The notes under the pieces: generated by a model
The model's database searches: none
What the model saw: only the letters and a program-made list of their open reading frames with translations
What the model was told of the DNA's origin: nothing
Virus record (IMG/VR): IMGVR_UViG_3300001460_000264
Span: 1 to 21,013 of that record
Length of the DNA stretch: 21,013 bases
Direction: 5' to 3' (one strand)
DNA from: a virus
Translations under genes and position numbers: made by a program
Part shown: in pieces, positions 9,125-15,433 of the stretch
Numbering within the stretch: position 1 is the first letter of the stretch
Layout of the letters: each line of letters opens with the position of its first letter

Positions 9125-10177
9125 ATGACTACTGCGGCTTTCATTACGGGTGACTATGCCTTACATGTGAAAAAGCCTGAGCCGAACGGCTGTGCTCACT
9201 ACCGGATGGTCTTGCCGTCACGAGAGTTGCAAAAGTCAGGCTGGGACACCGTCATGGGTTTGCCTCGGGAGCACCCTGAGGGTGGTATCGGAGTTGCTTA
9301 CGAGGATGGGGCGTTATTCGGTTTCGACATGAGTATCTACAAACTTATGATGCACGAGACCGTCCCGACGCACTTCAAGATCATGCAAGATAGCGGATCA
9401 AAAATTATTGTTGACGTAGATGATTTTCACTTCGGTATCGACCCGGCGAACATAGCGGCGAGTCAAAGTGACCCTAACAAGCACCCGGACAACAATCGGA
9501 TGTTCTTTGAGATGGGGATTCGTCAGGCCGATCTAGTCACAACCTCCACCACATTTCTTGCGGATTTCTACGAGCGCCGCTGCCGCAAGGTAAGGCTTGT
9601 GAGAAACGCGCTCGACGTGGAGCGTTACGAGATGCACTCGCAGCCGGATTCTCCTACCTTCGGGTGGGTCGGAGGCACGTTATGGCGCAGCGGTGATCTG
9701 GAATTGCTGCGAGAGTGGATGCCACGCTTTGTGCAAGATAAAGGTGTCGCGGTGCATCATTCTGGACACATACCGAACGACACGAGGCATTTTGCTGTTC
9801 GCACGGGCCTGCGGCGGGTCGGCACCTCCCCGATGTCACTTGTGAGCGACTACCCACGTTTGCTCTCTCCAATCCATGTGGGGCTTGTTCCTTTGATGAT
9901 GAATGACTTCAACGAAGCAAAGTCCTACTTGAAAGGTCTTGAGTATGCCGCATCCGGTATTCCCTTTATCGCGTCGCCGACTTACGAGTATCGCTTGCTG
10001 CACTCTCTGGGCGTGGGGCGTCTCGCCGAGTCGGCAGATGAGTGGCGGGATCACGCGGAGGAATTGTTGGATGTCAACGTGAGGATTAGTGAGGCTGAGC
10101 GTCAACGAGCAATCGTCGAGAAGGAGTTCGATATGAGAGCAAAGGGGGATGAATGGGCTTCCGTTCTGCTTTCTTGA
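9125..10177 (+). CDS. GT4-like (GT-B fold) glycosyltransferase
   Basis: A 350-residue protein with a strong ribosome site (GGGAGAGGA, 9112-9120) before ATG 9125. GT-B features are visible. IIVDVDDFHFGID lies at residues 94-106 in the N-terminal Rossmann-like half. ADLVTTST at 135-142 and VRNALDVERY at 159-168 form the GT4 hinge 'N-x-hydrophobic-D' segment. GWVGG at 180-184 opens the C-terminal half. GLVPL followed by FNEAKSYLKGLEYAASGIP at 253-280 contains the E-x7-E-type sugar-nucleotide site (here EAKSYLKGLE). The substrate is unknown. It overlaps the downstream methyltransferase-like gene by 25 nt, so the two are probably made together. Confidence 0.82.
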   Translation: MTTAAFITGDYALHVKKPEPNGCAHYRMVLPSRELQKSGWDTVMGLPREHPEGGIGVAYEDGALFGFDMSIYKLMMHETVPTHFKIMQDSGSKIIVDVDDFHFGIDPANIAASQSDPNKHPDNNRMFFEMGIRQADLVTTSTTFLADFYERRCRKVRLVRNALDVERYEMHSQPDSPTFGWVGGTLWRSGDLELLREWMPRFVQDKGVAVHHSGHIPNDTRHFAVRTGLRRVGTSPMSLVSDYPRLLSPIHVGLVPLMMNDFNEAKSYLKGLEYAASGIPFIASPTYEYRLLHSLGVGRLAESADEWRDHAEELLDVNVRISEAERQRAIVEKEFDMRAKGDEWASVLLS

Positions 10178-10755
10178 AACATGACGGTCCCTTGGCCTGT
10201 CATAGTGAGATTTTTTTGCACGTCATGGATCGGTGCCTCGGCGAGACGCCTGTAGAGATGCTGCTTATCGGAGTTGATAACGGCGGCTCGAAGCAAGTGT
10301 GGGAGTCGTGTCTACCTGCTGGGTCGACGGTCGTCGCTGTGGATGAACGGGCCGAGTGTTCTGACCTGTCGGGAGTCGCTGTGGGGCGCACATCCGACCG
10401 GAGTTGGATGGAGAGCCTTTTCGGGGATCGTAAGTTCGACGTGATCATAGATTCGATGGGGCACGCTGACGGCTCGACGTGGCCTTGGTTGAAGGTCGGT
10501 GGCTATTTCGTTATCGAGCACTACGACCCGCAGCGCGTGTGCAACCTGATGACCTCGATCTGCGCTGACTCCTACACATGGCTGCCTTACGAGGAAATCC
10601 TAGGAATACAGTTCTACCCCGAGTTGGTTTTGGTCGAGAAGCGTAATCCACGAGCGGTGCCCTACATCGACATTCTGGTAGGCGACTCGGGAGATATTGT
10701 CGATGAACGTGAGTATCTTGATCGTGGCGCTAAGCGAGTCGTGAATCCTGATTAG
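10153..10755 (+). CDS. Class I SAM-methyltransferase-like protein
   Basis: A 200-residue protein. ATG 10153 is chosen because a purine-rich site (AAAGGGGGA) lies just upstream, although this places the start inside the preceding gene. The Rossmann elements of the Methyltransf_24/CmcI-like group are recognisable: motif I LLIGVDNGG at residues 37-45, the acidic residue after strand 2 (AVDE, D64), FDVIIDSMGH at 95-104 (usually D-D-G-S-H in the family) and LKVGGYFVIEHY at 113-124. The FDVIID...H and GGYFVIE steps are the strongest evidence. The protein may modify a sugar or other small acceptor together with the two glycosyltransferases. The substrate is not known, and the departure from the DDGSH motif leaves open a divergent or inactive enzyme. 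Confidence 0.65.
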   Translation: MGFRSAFLKHDGPLACHSEIFLHVMDRCLGETPVEMLLIGVDNGGSKQVWESCLPAGSTVVAVDERAECSDLSGVAVGRTSDRSWMESLFGDRKFDVIIDSMGHADGSTWPWLKVGGYFVIEHYDPQRVCNLMTSICADSYTWLPYEEILGIQFYPELVLVEKRNPRAVPYIDILVGDSGDIVDEREYLDRGAKRVVNPD

Positions 10756-10774
10756 AGGTCAGAAAACCTCTGAC
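10754..10774 (+). promoter_or_regulatory. Overlapping alternative hairpins after the methyltransferase gene
   Basis: Two perfect 6-bp stems overlap and cannot form together. AGAGGT 10754-10759 pairs with ACCTCT 10766-10771, and GTCAGA 10758-10763 pairs with TCTGAC 10769-10774. The first includes the last bases of the preceding stop codon. There is no T-tract behind them, so they are not a standard terminator. They lie at the boundary between the glycosylation cassette and the lysis genes. Confidence 0.4.
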
Positions 10775-10800
10775 AGGGTTGAAACATCTGGCACCATAGT
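10770..10800 (+). promoter_or_regulatory. Weak candidate promoter before lysis genes
   Basis: CTGACA at 10770-10775 resembles a -35 box and CATAGT at 10795-10800 a -10 box, with a long 19-nt spacer. It lies in the only sizeable gap (87 nt) between the tail/glycosylation genes and the lysis cassette, where an extra start of transcription would make sense. The match is poor and read-through from upstream is equally possible. Confidence 0.25.
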
Positions 10801-10842
10801 AATCACAATGTTGCTGTCTTCTCACTTCCTTTTGGATCACAC

Positions 10843-11196
10843 ATGTCTAACGAGTTTTTAGCAGTTGTCGCGGCAGCCATAGCGGTGCTGACCTTGATAG
10901 GTCTCGTGTATCGAATGTTCCTAAAAAACATGATTCACTCCGTTCACGACTTTTCTTTGTGGCTGGGTCAGTTCAGACGAGATTGGGAGGGGGAGGCTGC
11001 AACACCGGGACGCAGCGCCCAACCGGGGATCATGGAGCGCCTGAACGAGATCGACGGGCAATTCCAGAGGAACGGTGGAGATTCCCTGAGGGACAAGGTC
11101 GAGAAACTGCTAGAGGAGACAGGCAAACTGGATCAGCGTGTCGACACGATGGAGATAAAGCAAGAAGAAATCTGGGCTTGCGTCAACAAGGATTAG
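10843..11196 (+). CDS. Membrane-anchored coiled-coil protein, lysis cassette
   Basis: A 117-residue protein with a single N-terminal membrane helix (about residues 5-27), then a soluble part. The soluble part contains DWEGEAATPGRSAQPGIMERLNEID (residues 48-72) and a helical, coiled-coil-prone end (SLRDKVEKLLEETGKLDQRVDTMEIKQEEI). The order TM, PG-x-x-ERL, NGG-SLRD is familiar from small proteins beside holins in actinophages. It could be a holin, an antiholin or a lysis regulator. The ribosome site is weak. It is the first gene of the lysis group. Confidence 0.65.
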   Translation: MSNEFLAVVAAAIAVLTLIGLVYRMFLKNMIHSVHDFSLWLGQFRRDWEGEAATPGRSAQPGIMERLNEIDGQFQRNGGDSLRDKVEKLLEETGKLDQRVDTMEIKQEEIWACVNKD

Positions 11197-11206
11197 ACTC
11201 TCTCGT

Positions 11207-11551
11207 ATGACTGATAAGAAAGCAGCGAAGAAGGCCCCGGCGAAGAAGACCGCTCAGAAGTCACCGGCTGTCGAGAAGCAACCCGCAGTTGAGTCACCCG
11301 ACAGTCCTCGATACTCGGCCCTTACCTTGCAGTTGCGTCACACACTCTCGCAGGGCGACATCGGTGGTCAGGTAATGCAGACTCAGGATCGTCTCGTGGA
11401 ACTTGGCTTCGATGGGTTTCGTATGGATGGTCGATTTGGGCAGATGATGTCGAAGGCGGTTCGACGATTCCAAGACTCGCGGGGGTTGAAGATAACGGGT
11501 GAGGTAAATGGCCCGACGTGGGAAGCGTTATTTTCTCAGGAATCTAAGTGA
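11207..11551 (+). CDS. Peptidoglycan-binding domain protein
   Basis: A 114-residue protein with two parts. Residues 1-25 are a Lys/Ala/Pro-rich tail (KKAAKKAPAKKTAQK) like those of wall- or DNA-binding proteins. Residues 47-109 form a PG_binding_1-type helical bundle: TLSQGDIGGQVMQTQDRLVELGF, then DGRFGQMMSKAVRRFQDSRGL and ITGEVNGPTWEAL. The D-G-x-F-G and A-V-x-x-F-Q steps are the hallmark of the domain. No catalytic domain is fused, so it may supply wall targeting for the M15 peptidase encoded three genes on. There is no signal peptide. The ribosome site is weak. The stop overlaps the next start (GTGA). Confidence 0.8.
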   Translation: MTDKKAAKKAPAKKTAQKSPAVEKQPAVESPDSPRYSALTLQLRHTLSQGDIGGQVMQTQDRLVELGFDGFRMDGRFGQMMSKAVRRFQDSRGLKITGEVNGPTWEALFSQESK

Positions 11552-11799
11552 ATCAGCCTTCGTGGACTTTGCGTCGGAGAGCAGTCTTCGGCTCAATGTT
11601 TTTTGCGGGCGTGATCTTGCTGTATGTGATGTTCCGTTGGGACTCAACGCGACTCGCTGAGACTCTTGCTATCGGTAGTTTCGGTTTGATAGGTACTGTT
11701 GTTGCTGCCTACGTTGGTGGCAGCGCCTACGAGGATGTTCGACTAAGGCGACTCAATGAAGAAGAAGATATGGGAGATGAAGAACCTCATGTTCACTAA
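11548..11799 (+). CDS. Small two-helix membrane protein (possible holin/antiholin)
   Basis: An 83-residue protein starting at GTG 11548 within the previous stop. Two membrane helices are evident, about residues 13-30 and 41-58, with a positively charged N-terminus (RRR) and an acidic C-terminus. Size and layout fit a class II holin or a partner of the r1t-type holin encoded immediately downstream. Its acidic tail is encoded by bases that also contain possible starts of the next gene, so the two are probably coupled. I do not recognise a named family. Confidence 0.6.
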   Translation: MNQPSWTLRRRAVFGSMFFAGVILLYVMFRWDSTRLAETLAIGSFGLIGTVVAAYVGGSAYEDVRLRRLNEEEDMGDEEPHVH

Positions 11800-12061
11800 A
11801 GAATTTTGGTTAGAGGCCGCTGAGCGGGCTGTGAAGACTTTTGCTCAGACTTTCTTAGCGACGGTTAGCGCGGTGGCGGTTTTTGATGTTTTCTCTGCTG
11901 ATTGGTTGACGTTGGTCGGTGTGAGCCTCGGTGCTGCCGTCTTGTCAATCTTGACCTCTCTGGTGAGCGCGGAGATCGGTGACTACGGAAAGCCGTCTCT
12001 GGTGGCTCGTAAGCCTGATATGGATGATGCTCCGGTTGATGAACCAGAGGATGATCGGTAG
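11789..12061 (+). CDS. r1t-like holin
   Basis: A 90-residue protein of the r1t holin type (PF16945-like): FTKEFWLEAAERAVKTFAQTF at the N-terminus, then DWLTLVGVSLGAAVLSILTSL and the conserved SAEIGDYGKPSL. Two hydrophobic helices cover about residues 16-34 and 40-60. Holins form the lesion that lets the endolysin reach the wall at the end of infection. The start at ATG 11789 is chosen because family members begin close to FTKxFW, with GGGAGA at 11772-11777 upstream; an in-frame ATG at 11756 would add 11 residues and is the alternative. It overlaps the preceding gene. The stop TAG shares its last base with the following GTG. Confidence 0.82.
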   Translation: MFTKEFWLEAAERAVKTFAQTFLATVSAVAVFDVFSADWLTLVGVSLGAAVLSILTSLVSAEIGDYGKPSLVARKPDMDDAPVDEPEDDR

Positions 12062-12600
12062 TGAGTAAAACTGTTAGCGGTCATAATGCGATCAAGTCGT
12101 GGTCGAGTTCCCTTTTGGCTGCTAGGAAAATACCGGGCACGAAAATAAGTTTGCGGACTCGCCGCTCGTGCCTTCCGCTTTTCCTGCACTTGGCTAGACG
12201 CCTTGATAAGGAAGTGAAGACGCTGAGTAAGCGGAACACTTGGTCTTACAACTATCGTGCTATCCGCATGGGTAAGGCTGTGAGTGATCACGCTGGCTAT
12301 GCGATTGACTGTTGGAGCGATGACATTGGCGCTCATCGTTGGCCTAGCAAAATGCCGAAGGGCAAGGCCAAGAAAATCAGTAAGATTCTTGAGGATTACA
12401 AGACGCCTGACGGTCGTTACATTTTCTTGTGGGGTGCGAGCAGTCAAGCGCCGGGTGTGGATTACGCGGGTAGGACGCATAGGACTCAGGCTGGGAATGA
12501 CCCGATGCACTTCGCTATTGCTCGTGGCATTAGCACTCGTGATCTGATGAAGACGCGGAAGAAAATGAAGTTACGGTTGAACGGAACCGTCAAGAACTAG
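12061..12600 (+). CDS. M15-family peptidase, probable endolysin
   Basis: A 179-residue protein starting at GTG 12061. The zinc-peptidase M15 (VanY/D-Ala-D-Ala carboxypeptidase-like) signature is present. SDHAGYAID at residues 75-83 gives ligands H77 and D83, and NDPMHFAI at 146-153 gives H150 as the third ligand with the preceding acidic residue. Such enzymes cut peptide cross-links or stem peptides of peptidoglycan. There is no wall-binding domain; the C-terminus is basic (KTRKKMKLRLNG). With a holin directly upstream and a peptidoglycan-binding protein close by, it is the likely lysin. It is the last gene before a strong terminator. Confidence 0.82.
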   Translation: MSKTVSGHNAIKSWSSSLLAARKIPGTKISLRTRRSCLPLFLHLARRLDKEVKTLSKRNTWSYNYRAIRMGKAVSDHAGYAIDCWSDDIGAHRWPSKMPKGKAKKISKILEDYKTPDGRYIFLWGASSQAPGVDYAGRTHRTQAGNDPMHFAIARGISTRDLMKTRKKMKLRLNGTVKN

Positions 12601-12633
12601 CAAGTCTTTGGTATGAGTTGAGATTTGCTCAAT

Positions 12634-12668
12634 AACCCCCTGCTTTTGGGAGCGGGGGGTTTTTGTTT
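12634..12668 (+). terminator. Rho-independent terminator after the lysis cassette
   Basis: An 11-bp stem pairs AACCCCCTGCT (12634-12644) with AGCGGGGGGTT (12651-12661), with one T-G wobble, closing a 6-nt loop TTTGGG. A T-rich run (TTTTT, then GTTTG) follows. It stands 33 nt after the peptidase stop and should end the late transcript. Confidence 0.92.
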
Positions 12669-12670
12669 GC

Positions 12671-12712
12671 GAGGCGGGACTCCAATAAGACCCCAAATCG
12701 AAGTCCCGCCTC
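12671..12712. repeat. Perfect 11-bp inverted repeat in intergenic DNA
   Basis: GAGGCGGGACT (12671-12681) and AGTCCCGCCTC (12702-12712) are exact inverted copies around a 20-nt spacer rich in A and C. There is no T-run on either side, so it is not an ordinary terminator. It lies between the late terminator and the early promoter. A stable RNA hairpin, a protein-binding dyad or a second, unusual termination signal are all possible. Confidence 0.8.
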
Positions 12713-12749
12713 TAGCACATCGGAGACTCAAAAGGGGGGAGAGGATGAG

Positions 12750-12759
12750 TCGTCGACGA
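12750..12759. promoter_or_regulatory. 10-bp palindrome, possible operator
   Basis: TCGTCGACGA is a perfect 10-bp palindrome 39 nt upstream of the candidate early -35 box. GTCGAC is frequent in this genome, so the palindrome may be chance. Confidence 0.25.
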
Positions 12760-12797
12760 TGCGTACTAATTGTTTCATAAATCATTCGGACCCCGAA

Positions 12798-12826
12798 CTG
12801 AAAGAAGTAAACGGGGGGTGTATGCT
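12798..12826 (+). promoter_or_regulatory. Sigma70-like promoter for the recombination/replication operon
   Basis: CTGAAA (12798-12803) and TATGCT (12821-12826) are separated by an ideal 17-nt spacer, which would start transcription near 12833, about 24 nt before the first start codon. It comes right after the late terminator and is the only gap where a new rightward unit must begin. ACCCCG at 12790-12795 and 12834-12839, with CGGGGGGT inside the spacer, frame the promoter and may be a control site. Confidence 0.6.
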
Positions 12827-12856
12827 TTCCTAGACCCCGTTAGCAAGGAGAGTGCT

Positions 12857-13411
12857 ATGAGTGAACCTGTCGATATTCATAACTTTGACGTAGACCCTGA
12901 GCCTGATCGTGAACGCTTTGAGATTGAGGACGACGAGCAAGCCGCATGGGCTATGCGGAAACTACTTCATGTTCGGCGGCGAATGGGCGCGAACGAACGA
13001 ATGATGAATGCTGAAATGACTCGTATCGAGGCATGGCGCAAACGTGTCGATAGTCGCTTTCAGCCCGAGGTCGATTACTTCGAGGGAATCTTGACTCAGT
13101 ACGCGCATAAACAGAGGAGTCAGCAAGATCGAAAGACGATCGACACACCCTATGGGGTCGTCAAATCACGTTCGACACAGGACAAGTTCAAGGTCGTCGA
13201 CGAGGAGAAGTTTTTAGAGTGGGCGACGGAGAATCTTCCTGACGCAGTCAGCGTCAAAATTACGCCGTCGGTAAGCGCGATCAAGGATGCGTCGAGCGTC
13301 GAGCACACGAGAACTCTTGGTCTTGTGGCTATGACTGATCAGGGGGAAATCATCCCCGGAGTGGCTGTCGAGTCGGGTGGAGTCAATTACAGCGTGGAGG
13401 TGACGGAATGA
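12857..13411 (+). CDS. Gam-like host-nuclease inhibitor
   Basis: A 184-residue protein. ATG 12857 is chosen over the open frame's earlier ATG at 12770 because AGGAGAG lies just upstream and the earlier start precedes the predicted promoter. The layout fits the Mu Gam/host-nuclease-inhibitor group. DDEQAAWAMRKLLHVRRR (residues 25-42) starts a long charged helix to about residue 85. Then come RKTIDTPYGVVKSRS (92-106) and a DEEKFLEWATENLPDAVSVK segment (115-134). Gam proteins bind double-strand DNA ends and shield them from RecBCD/AddAB-type nucleases. Its place at the head of an operon with a Rad52-like annealing protein supports this. A Gp157-like relative is the alternative. Confidence 0.7.
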   Translation: MSEPVDIHNFDVDPEPDRERFEIEDDEQAAWAMRKLLHVRRRMGANERMMNAEMTRIEAWRKRVDSRFQPEVDYFEGILTQYAHKQRSQQDRKTIDTPYGVVKSRSTQDKFKVVDEEKFLEWATENLPDAVSVKITPSVSAIKDASSVEHTRTLGLVAMTDQGEIIPGVAVESGGVNYSVEVTE

Positions 13412-13611
13412 GTGTGGTAGAGCAGTTGGCGAAAGCCGAGCAGCGCATCGGAGCAGCCGTCAAGGCTCACGGCGATAAGGGTTGGGATTGGTACGGAACC
13501 AAAGCGAACCCGCATGTCGTCCCGCTCCTATTCAATGACATTTGTGTGTATGGCAGTAGCGGCGACCGTTTTTTGTCGGCTGCTGACTATGTAGCGGAGG
13601 TAGAGAAATGA
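13408..13611 (+). CDS. Small protein of unknown function
   Basis: A 67-residue protein coupled to both neighbours by ATGA overlaps, which argues strongly that it is translated. The first 20 residues form a likely helix (VVEQLAKAEQRIGAAVKAHG). The rest contains GWDWYGTKANPHVVPLLFNDICVYG, with aromatic residues and one Cys. No known family is recognised. Its position between the Gam-like and Rad52-like genes suggests a role in recombination or end protection. Confidence 0.7.
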   Translation: MSVVEQLAKAEQRIGAAVKAHGDKGWDWYGTKANPHVVPLLFNDICVYGSSGDRFLSAADYVAEVEK

Positions 13612-14240
13612 GTTTTTCCAATGAGCAAGTCAAGGAATTATTGAAGCCGATTGACCCGTCTCGTGTGGGTCGTGACGGGAAAGGTTTCAGTCACGTTGAG
13701 GCTTGGGATATCCGTAAGAGGATGAATCAGATTTTCGGCATCGGCGAGTGGTCGAGTGAGGTCGAGAAGATGGAGTTGATCTACGAGACTGAGGTTTCAG
13801 GCAGCAAGACTCGCTGGTCGGTTGCCTACCGTGCTCTGTGTGTCGTAACGGTGGACGGCGCTGTTTACAGCGAGTGGGCTGGCGGCGATGCAACTAACTA
13901 CCCGAGTCGAGCGGACGCGCACGATCAAGCGATGAAGACAGCCGAGTCACAGGCTTTCAAGAGGGCCTGCGTCAACCTCGGAGATCAGTTCGGCATGTCT
14001 CTCTACAAGAACGGCAGCGTCGAGGCGACCGTCGGTGATGTCGTAGAACACACGTTCGAGGACGCCGAGAACGTAGAGACGTGGCTCGCTGCGATGGAGG
14101 CCGCCGAAAGTGTCGATCAGTTGGCGGTCGTTACTGACCAGATCAAGGGCGCTGATATTTCGACGCGCGATCGTAACACGCTATTGGACGCTTACAAGAT
14201 TTCTGCGGAACGTGTGAAAACCCCGGTTGAGGCCGGGTAA
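13608..14240 (+). CDS. Rad52/22-like single-strand annealing protein
   Basis: A 210-residue protein starting at an ATGA overlap. The Rad52-type core is visible: KGFSHVEAWDIRKRMNQIFG (residues 25-44), W48, a beta-strand block 66-90, and the most telling segment AHDQAMKTAESQAFKRACVNLGDQFGMSLY (104-133). That segment holds the A-x-T-x-x-x-KRA...FG-x-x-LY pattern shared by Rad52 and phage annealing proteins. These proteins form rings that anneal complementary single strands during phage recombination and replication. The C-terminal third (140-210) is helical and variable, as usual. RusA and a PD-(D/E)XK nuclease lie further along the same operon. Confidence 0.83.
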   Translation: MSFSNEQVKELLKPIDPSRVGRDGKGFSHVEAWDIRKRMNQIFGIGEWSSEVEKMELIYETEVSGSKTRWSVAYRALCVVTVDGAVYSEWAGGDATNYPSRADAHDQAMKTAESQAFKRACVNLGDQFGMSLYKNGSVEATVGDVVEHTFEDAENVETWLAAMEAAESVDQLAVVTDQIKGADISTRDRNTLLDAYKISAERVKTPVEAG

Positions 14241-14285
14241 TGTCCACGTCCGGGGAGCAGATTTGTAGAAACCTTAGGGGAGTTC

Positions 14286-15029
14286 GTGAGCGTTCGAGTT
14301 ATGAGTCTCGTGTGGGATTTAGACATTTCCACGAGCGAGAAGATGGTCCTGCTTGTGCTTTCTGACCATGCCGATGATGAGGGACGGAACTCGTGGCCCT
14401 CGATCGCGACGATTGCTCGGAAGTCAAGCCTGTCACCGAGGCAGGCTCAACGGATCGTGACGTCTCTGAAAAAGAGGGGTCTGGTGCGAGTTGAGAAGCA
14501 GGCTGGCGGTACTCGTGAGATGCGGGATGACCGTCGACCTAACCGTTATTGGGTAACCCCCGACGGGGTGACATCCACGTCATCCCGTGATGATCTACGG
14601 GGTGACACCCATGACGTCGACGGGGTGACACCCATGTCACCCAAACCATCCATAGAACCACCCAATAAAGATAAAGCGATTCCCGAGCACTTCGATGAGT
14701 TCTGGAAGGTGTACCCGAATCGAGTGGCGAAAGGAGCAGCCGTTAGGGCTTTCAAGTCGGCTTTGGGGAAGTGTGACGCTGAAACGATTATCGCTGCTGC
14801 TGCTGAGTACGCGAAAGACCCGAAGCGTGACCCTGCCTTCACCGCTCATGCCTCGACGTGGCTGAACGGGGAGCGTTGGCTGGACGAAGTGGAGCCGGTG
14901 AAGCCGACGGGTGTCCCGACGATGGTCGAGCAGTACGCAGACCAGCCCTGCTCTCATGGGGAGCCTCGGGGGTCAGGATTATGCCCCATATGCCGCTCAG
15001 AGGCCCTCAGAGCAACGGAGAAGGCATGA
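14286..15029 (+). CDS. Phage replication initiator/helicase-loader protein with HTH
   Basis: A 247-residue protein starting at GTG 14286 with AGGGGAG as ribosome site. Residues 13-75 are a winged-helix HTH of the HTH_36 type (ATIARKSSLSPRQAQRIVTSLKKRGLVRV). Residues 93-130 form a low-complexity linker encoded by iteron-like DNA. Residues 137-202 carry FWKVYPNRVAKGAAVRAFKSAL and AHASTWLNGERWLDE, the pattern of phage replication proteins related to DnaT-like or lambda O-like initiators. A short metal-binding-like end (C222, H224, C233, C236) follows. It probably binds the origin inside its own gene and recruits host helicase. ATGA links it to the HNH gene. Confidence 0.8.
   Translation: MSVRVMSLVWDLDISTSEKMVLLVLSDHADDEGRNSWPSIATIARKSSLSPRQAQRIVTSLKKRGLVRVEKQAGGTREMRDDRRPNRYWVTPDGVTSTSSRDDLRGDTHDVDGVTPMSPKPSIEPPNKDKAIPEHFDEFWKVYPNRVAKGAAVRAFKSALGKCDAETIIAAAAEYAKDPKRDPAFTAHASTWLNGERWLDEVEPVKPTGVPTMVEQYADQPCSHGEPRGSGLCPICRSEALRATEKA
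14556..14642. repeat. Iteron-like direct repeats, candidate replication origin
   Basis: ACGGGGTGACACCCATG occurs exactly twice (14597-14613 and 14620-14636), and once with two changes at 14563-14579. The steps are 34 and 23 nt, so the middle copy is read in a different frame from the others. Dyads overlap them: ACCCC-CGAC-GGGGT at 14556-14569 and GGGTGACA-CCCA-TGTCACCC at 14623-14642. An A-rich stretch follows at about 14643-14680. The arrangement mirrors lambda, whose origin lies within gene O. Confidence 0.65.
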
Positions 15030-15433
15030 AACAGATAGATCGACCCACATTGACCCACAGGGCTAATTACGTCTGTGAGTTGTGCTACGGGCCGATCGAC
15101 GTTTTGAGTGTCCACCATCGCCGACCCCGCAAAATGGGCGGCACGAAATGGGAGGGAATCAACGACAACGAGAACCTGCTCGTTCTTTGCGGCACCGGGA
15201 CGACTGGATGCCACGGTTACGTCGAAAGTCACCGACAGGAGGGCTACGCGAATGGTTGGCTCGTCCGCATGGGTTTCTGGCCCGCCTTGACTCCGTTCCG
15301 TGACCGGAAAGGCCAATGGTGGTTGTTGTACGAGGACTCGAAAATAGCGATCACACCACCGGAGGCTTTTGATGAACCCCTAGTAGGATCAAATCAACCC
15401 CTTAGAGAGGAATCAGAAGAAAATGTTTTCTGA
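15026..15433 (+). CDS. HNH endonuclease-like protein
   Basis: A 135-residue protein. ATG 15026 overlaps the previous stop (ATGA) and has GGAG upstream; the open frame before it overlaps the replication gene. The HNH/zinc layout is clear: C17-x2-C20, H30-H31 in VHHRRPRKMGG, N50 in NDNENLLVLC, C55, then C62-H63 and H69 in GCHGYVESHR. These correspond to the ββα-metal nuclease with its structural zinc. The C-terminal half has WWLLYEDSK. Phage HNH proteins nick or cut DNA and often assist terminase or act as homing nucleases. Here it sits in the replication module, far from terminase, so the role is open. It overlaps the next gene by 11 nt. Confidence 0.82.
   Translation: MKQIDRPTLTHRANYVCELCYGPIDVLSVHHRRPRKMGGTKWEGINDNENLLVLCGTGTTGCHGYVESHRQEGYANGWLVRMGFWPALTPFRDRKGQWWLLYEDSKIAITPPEAFDEPLVGSNQPLREESEENVF

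Noticed and set aside
12597-12785. 62-codon minus-strand ORF in the intergenic region
   Set aside because: It runs through the terminator and the inverted repeat, has Arg/Pro-rich low-complexity content and no good ribosome site.
12770-12856. Longer start for the Gam-like gene
   Set aside because: The extension precedes the predicted transcription start, and AGGAGAG marks ATG 12857.
14561-14642. Repeats in the replication gene as simple protein-level repeats
   Set aside because: The middle copy is in a different reading frame, so the repeated peptide is not conserved while the DNA is.
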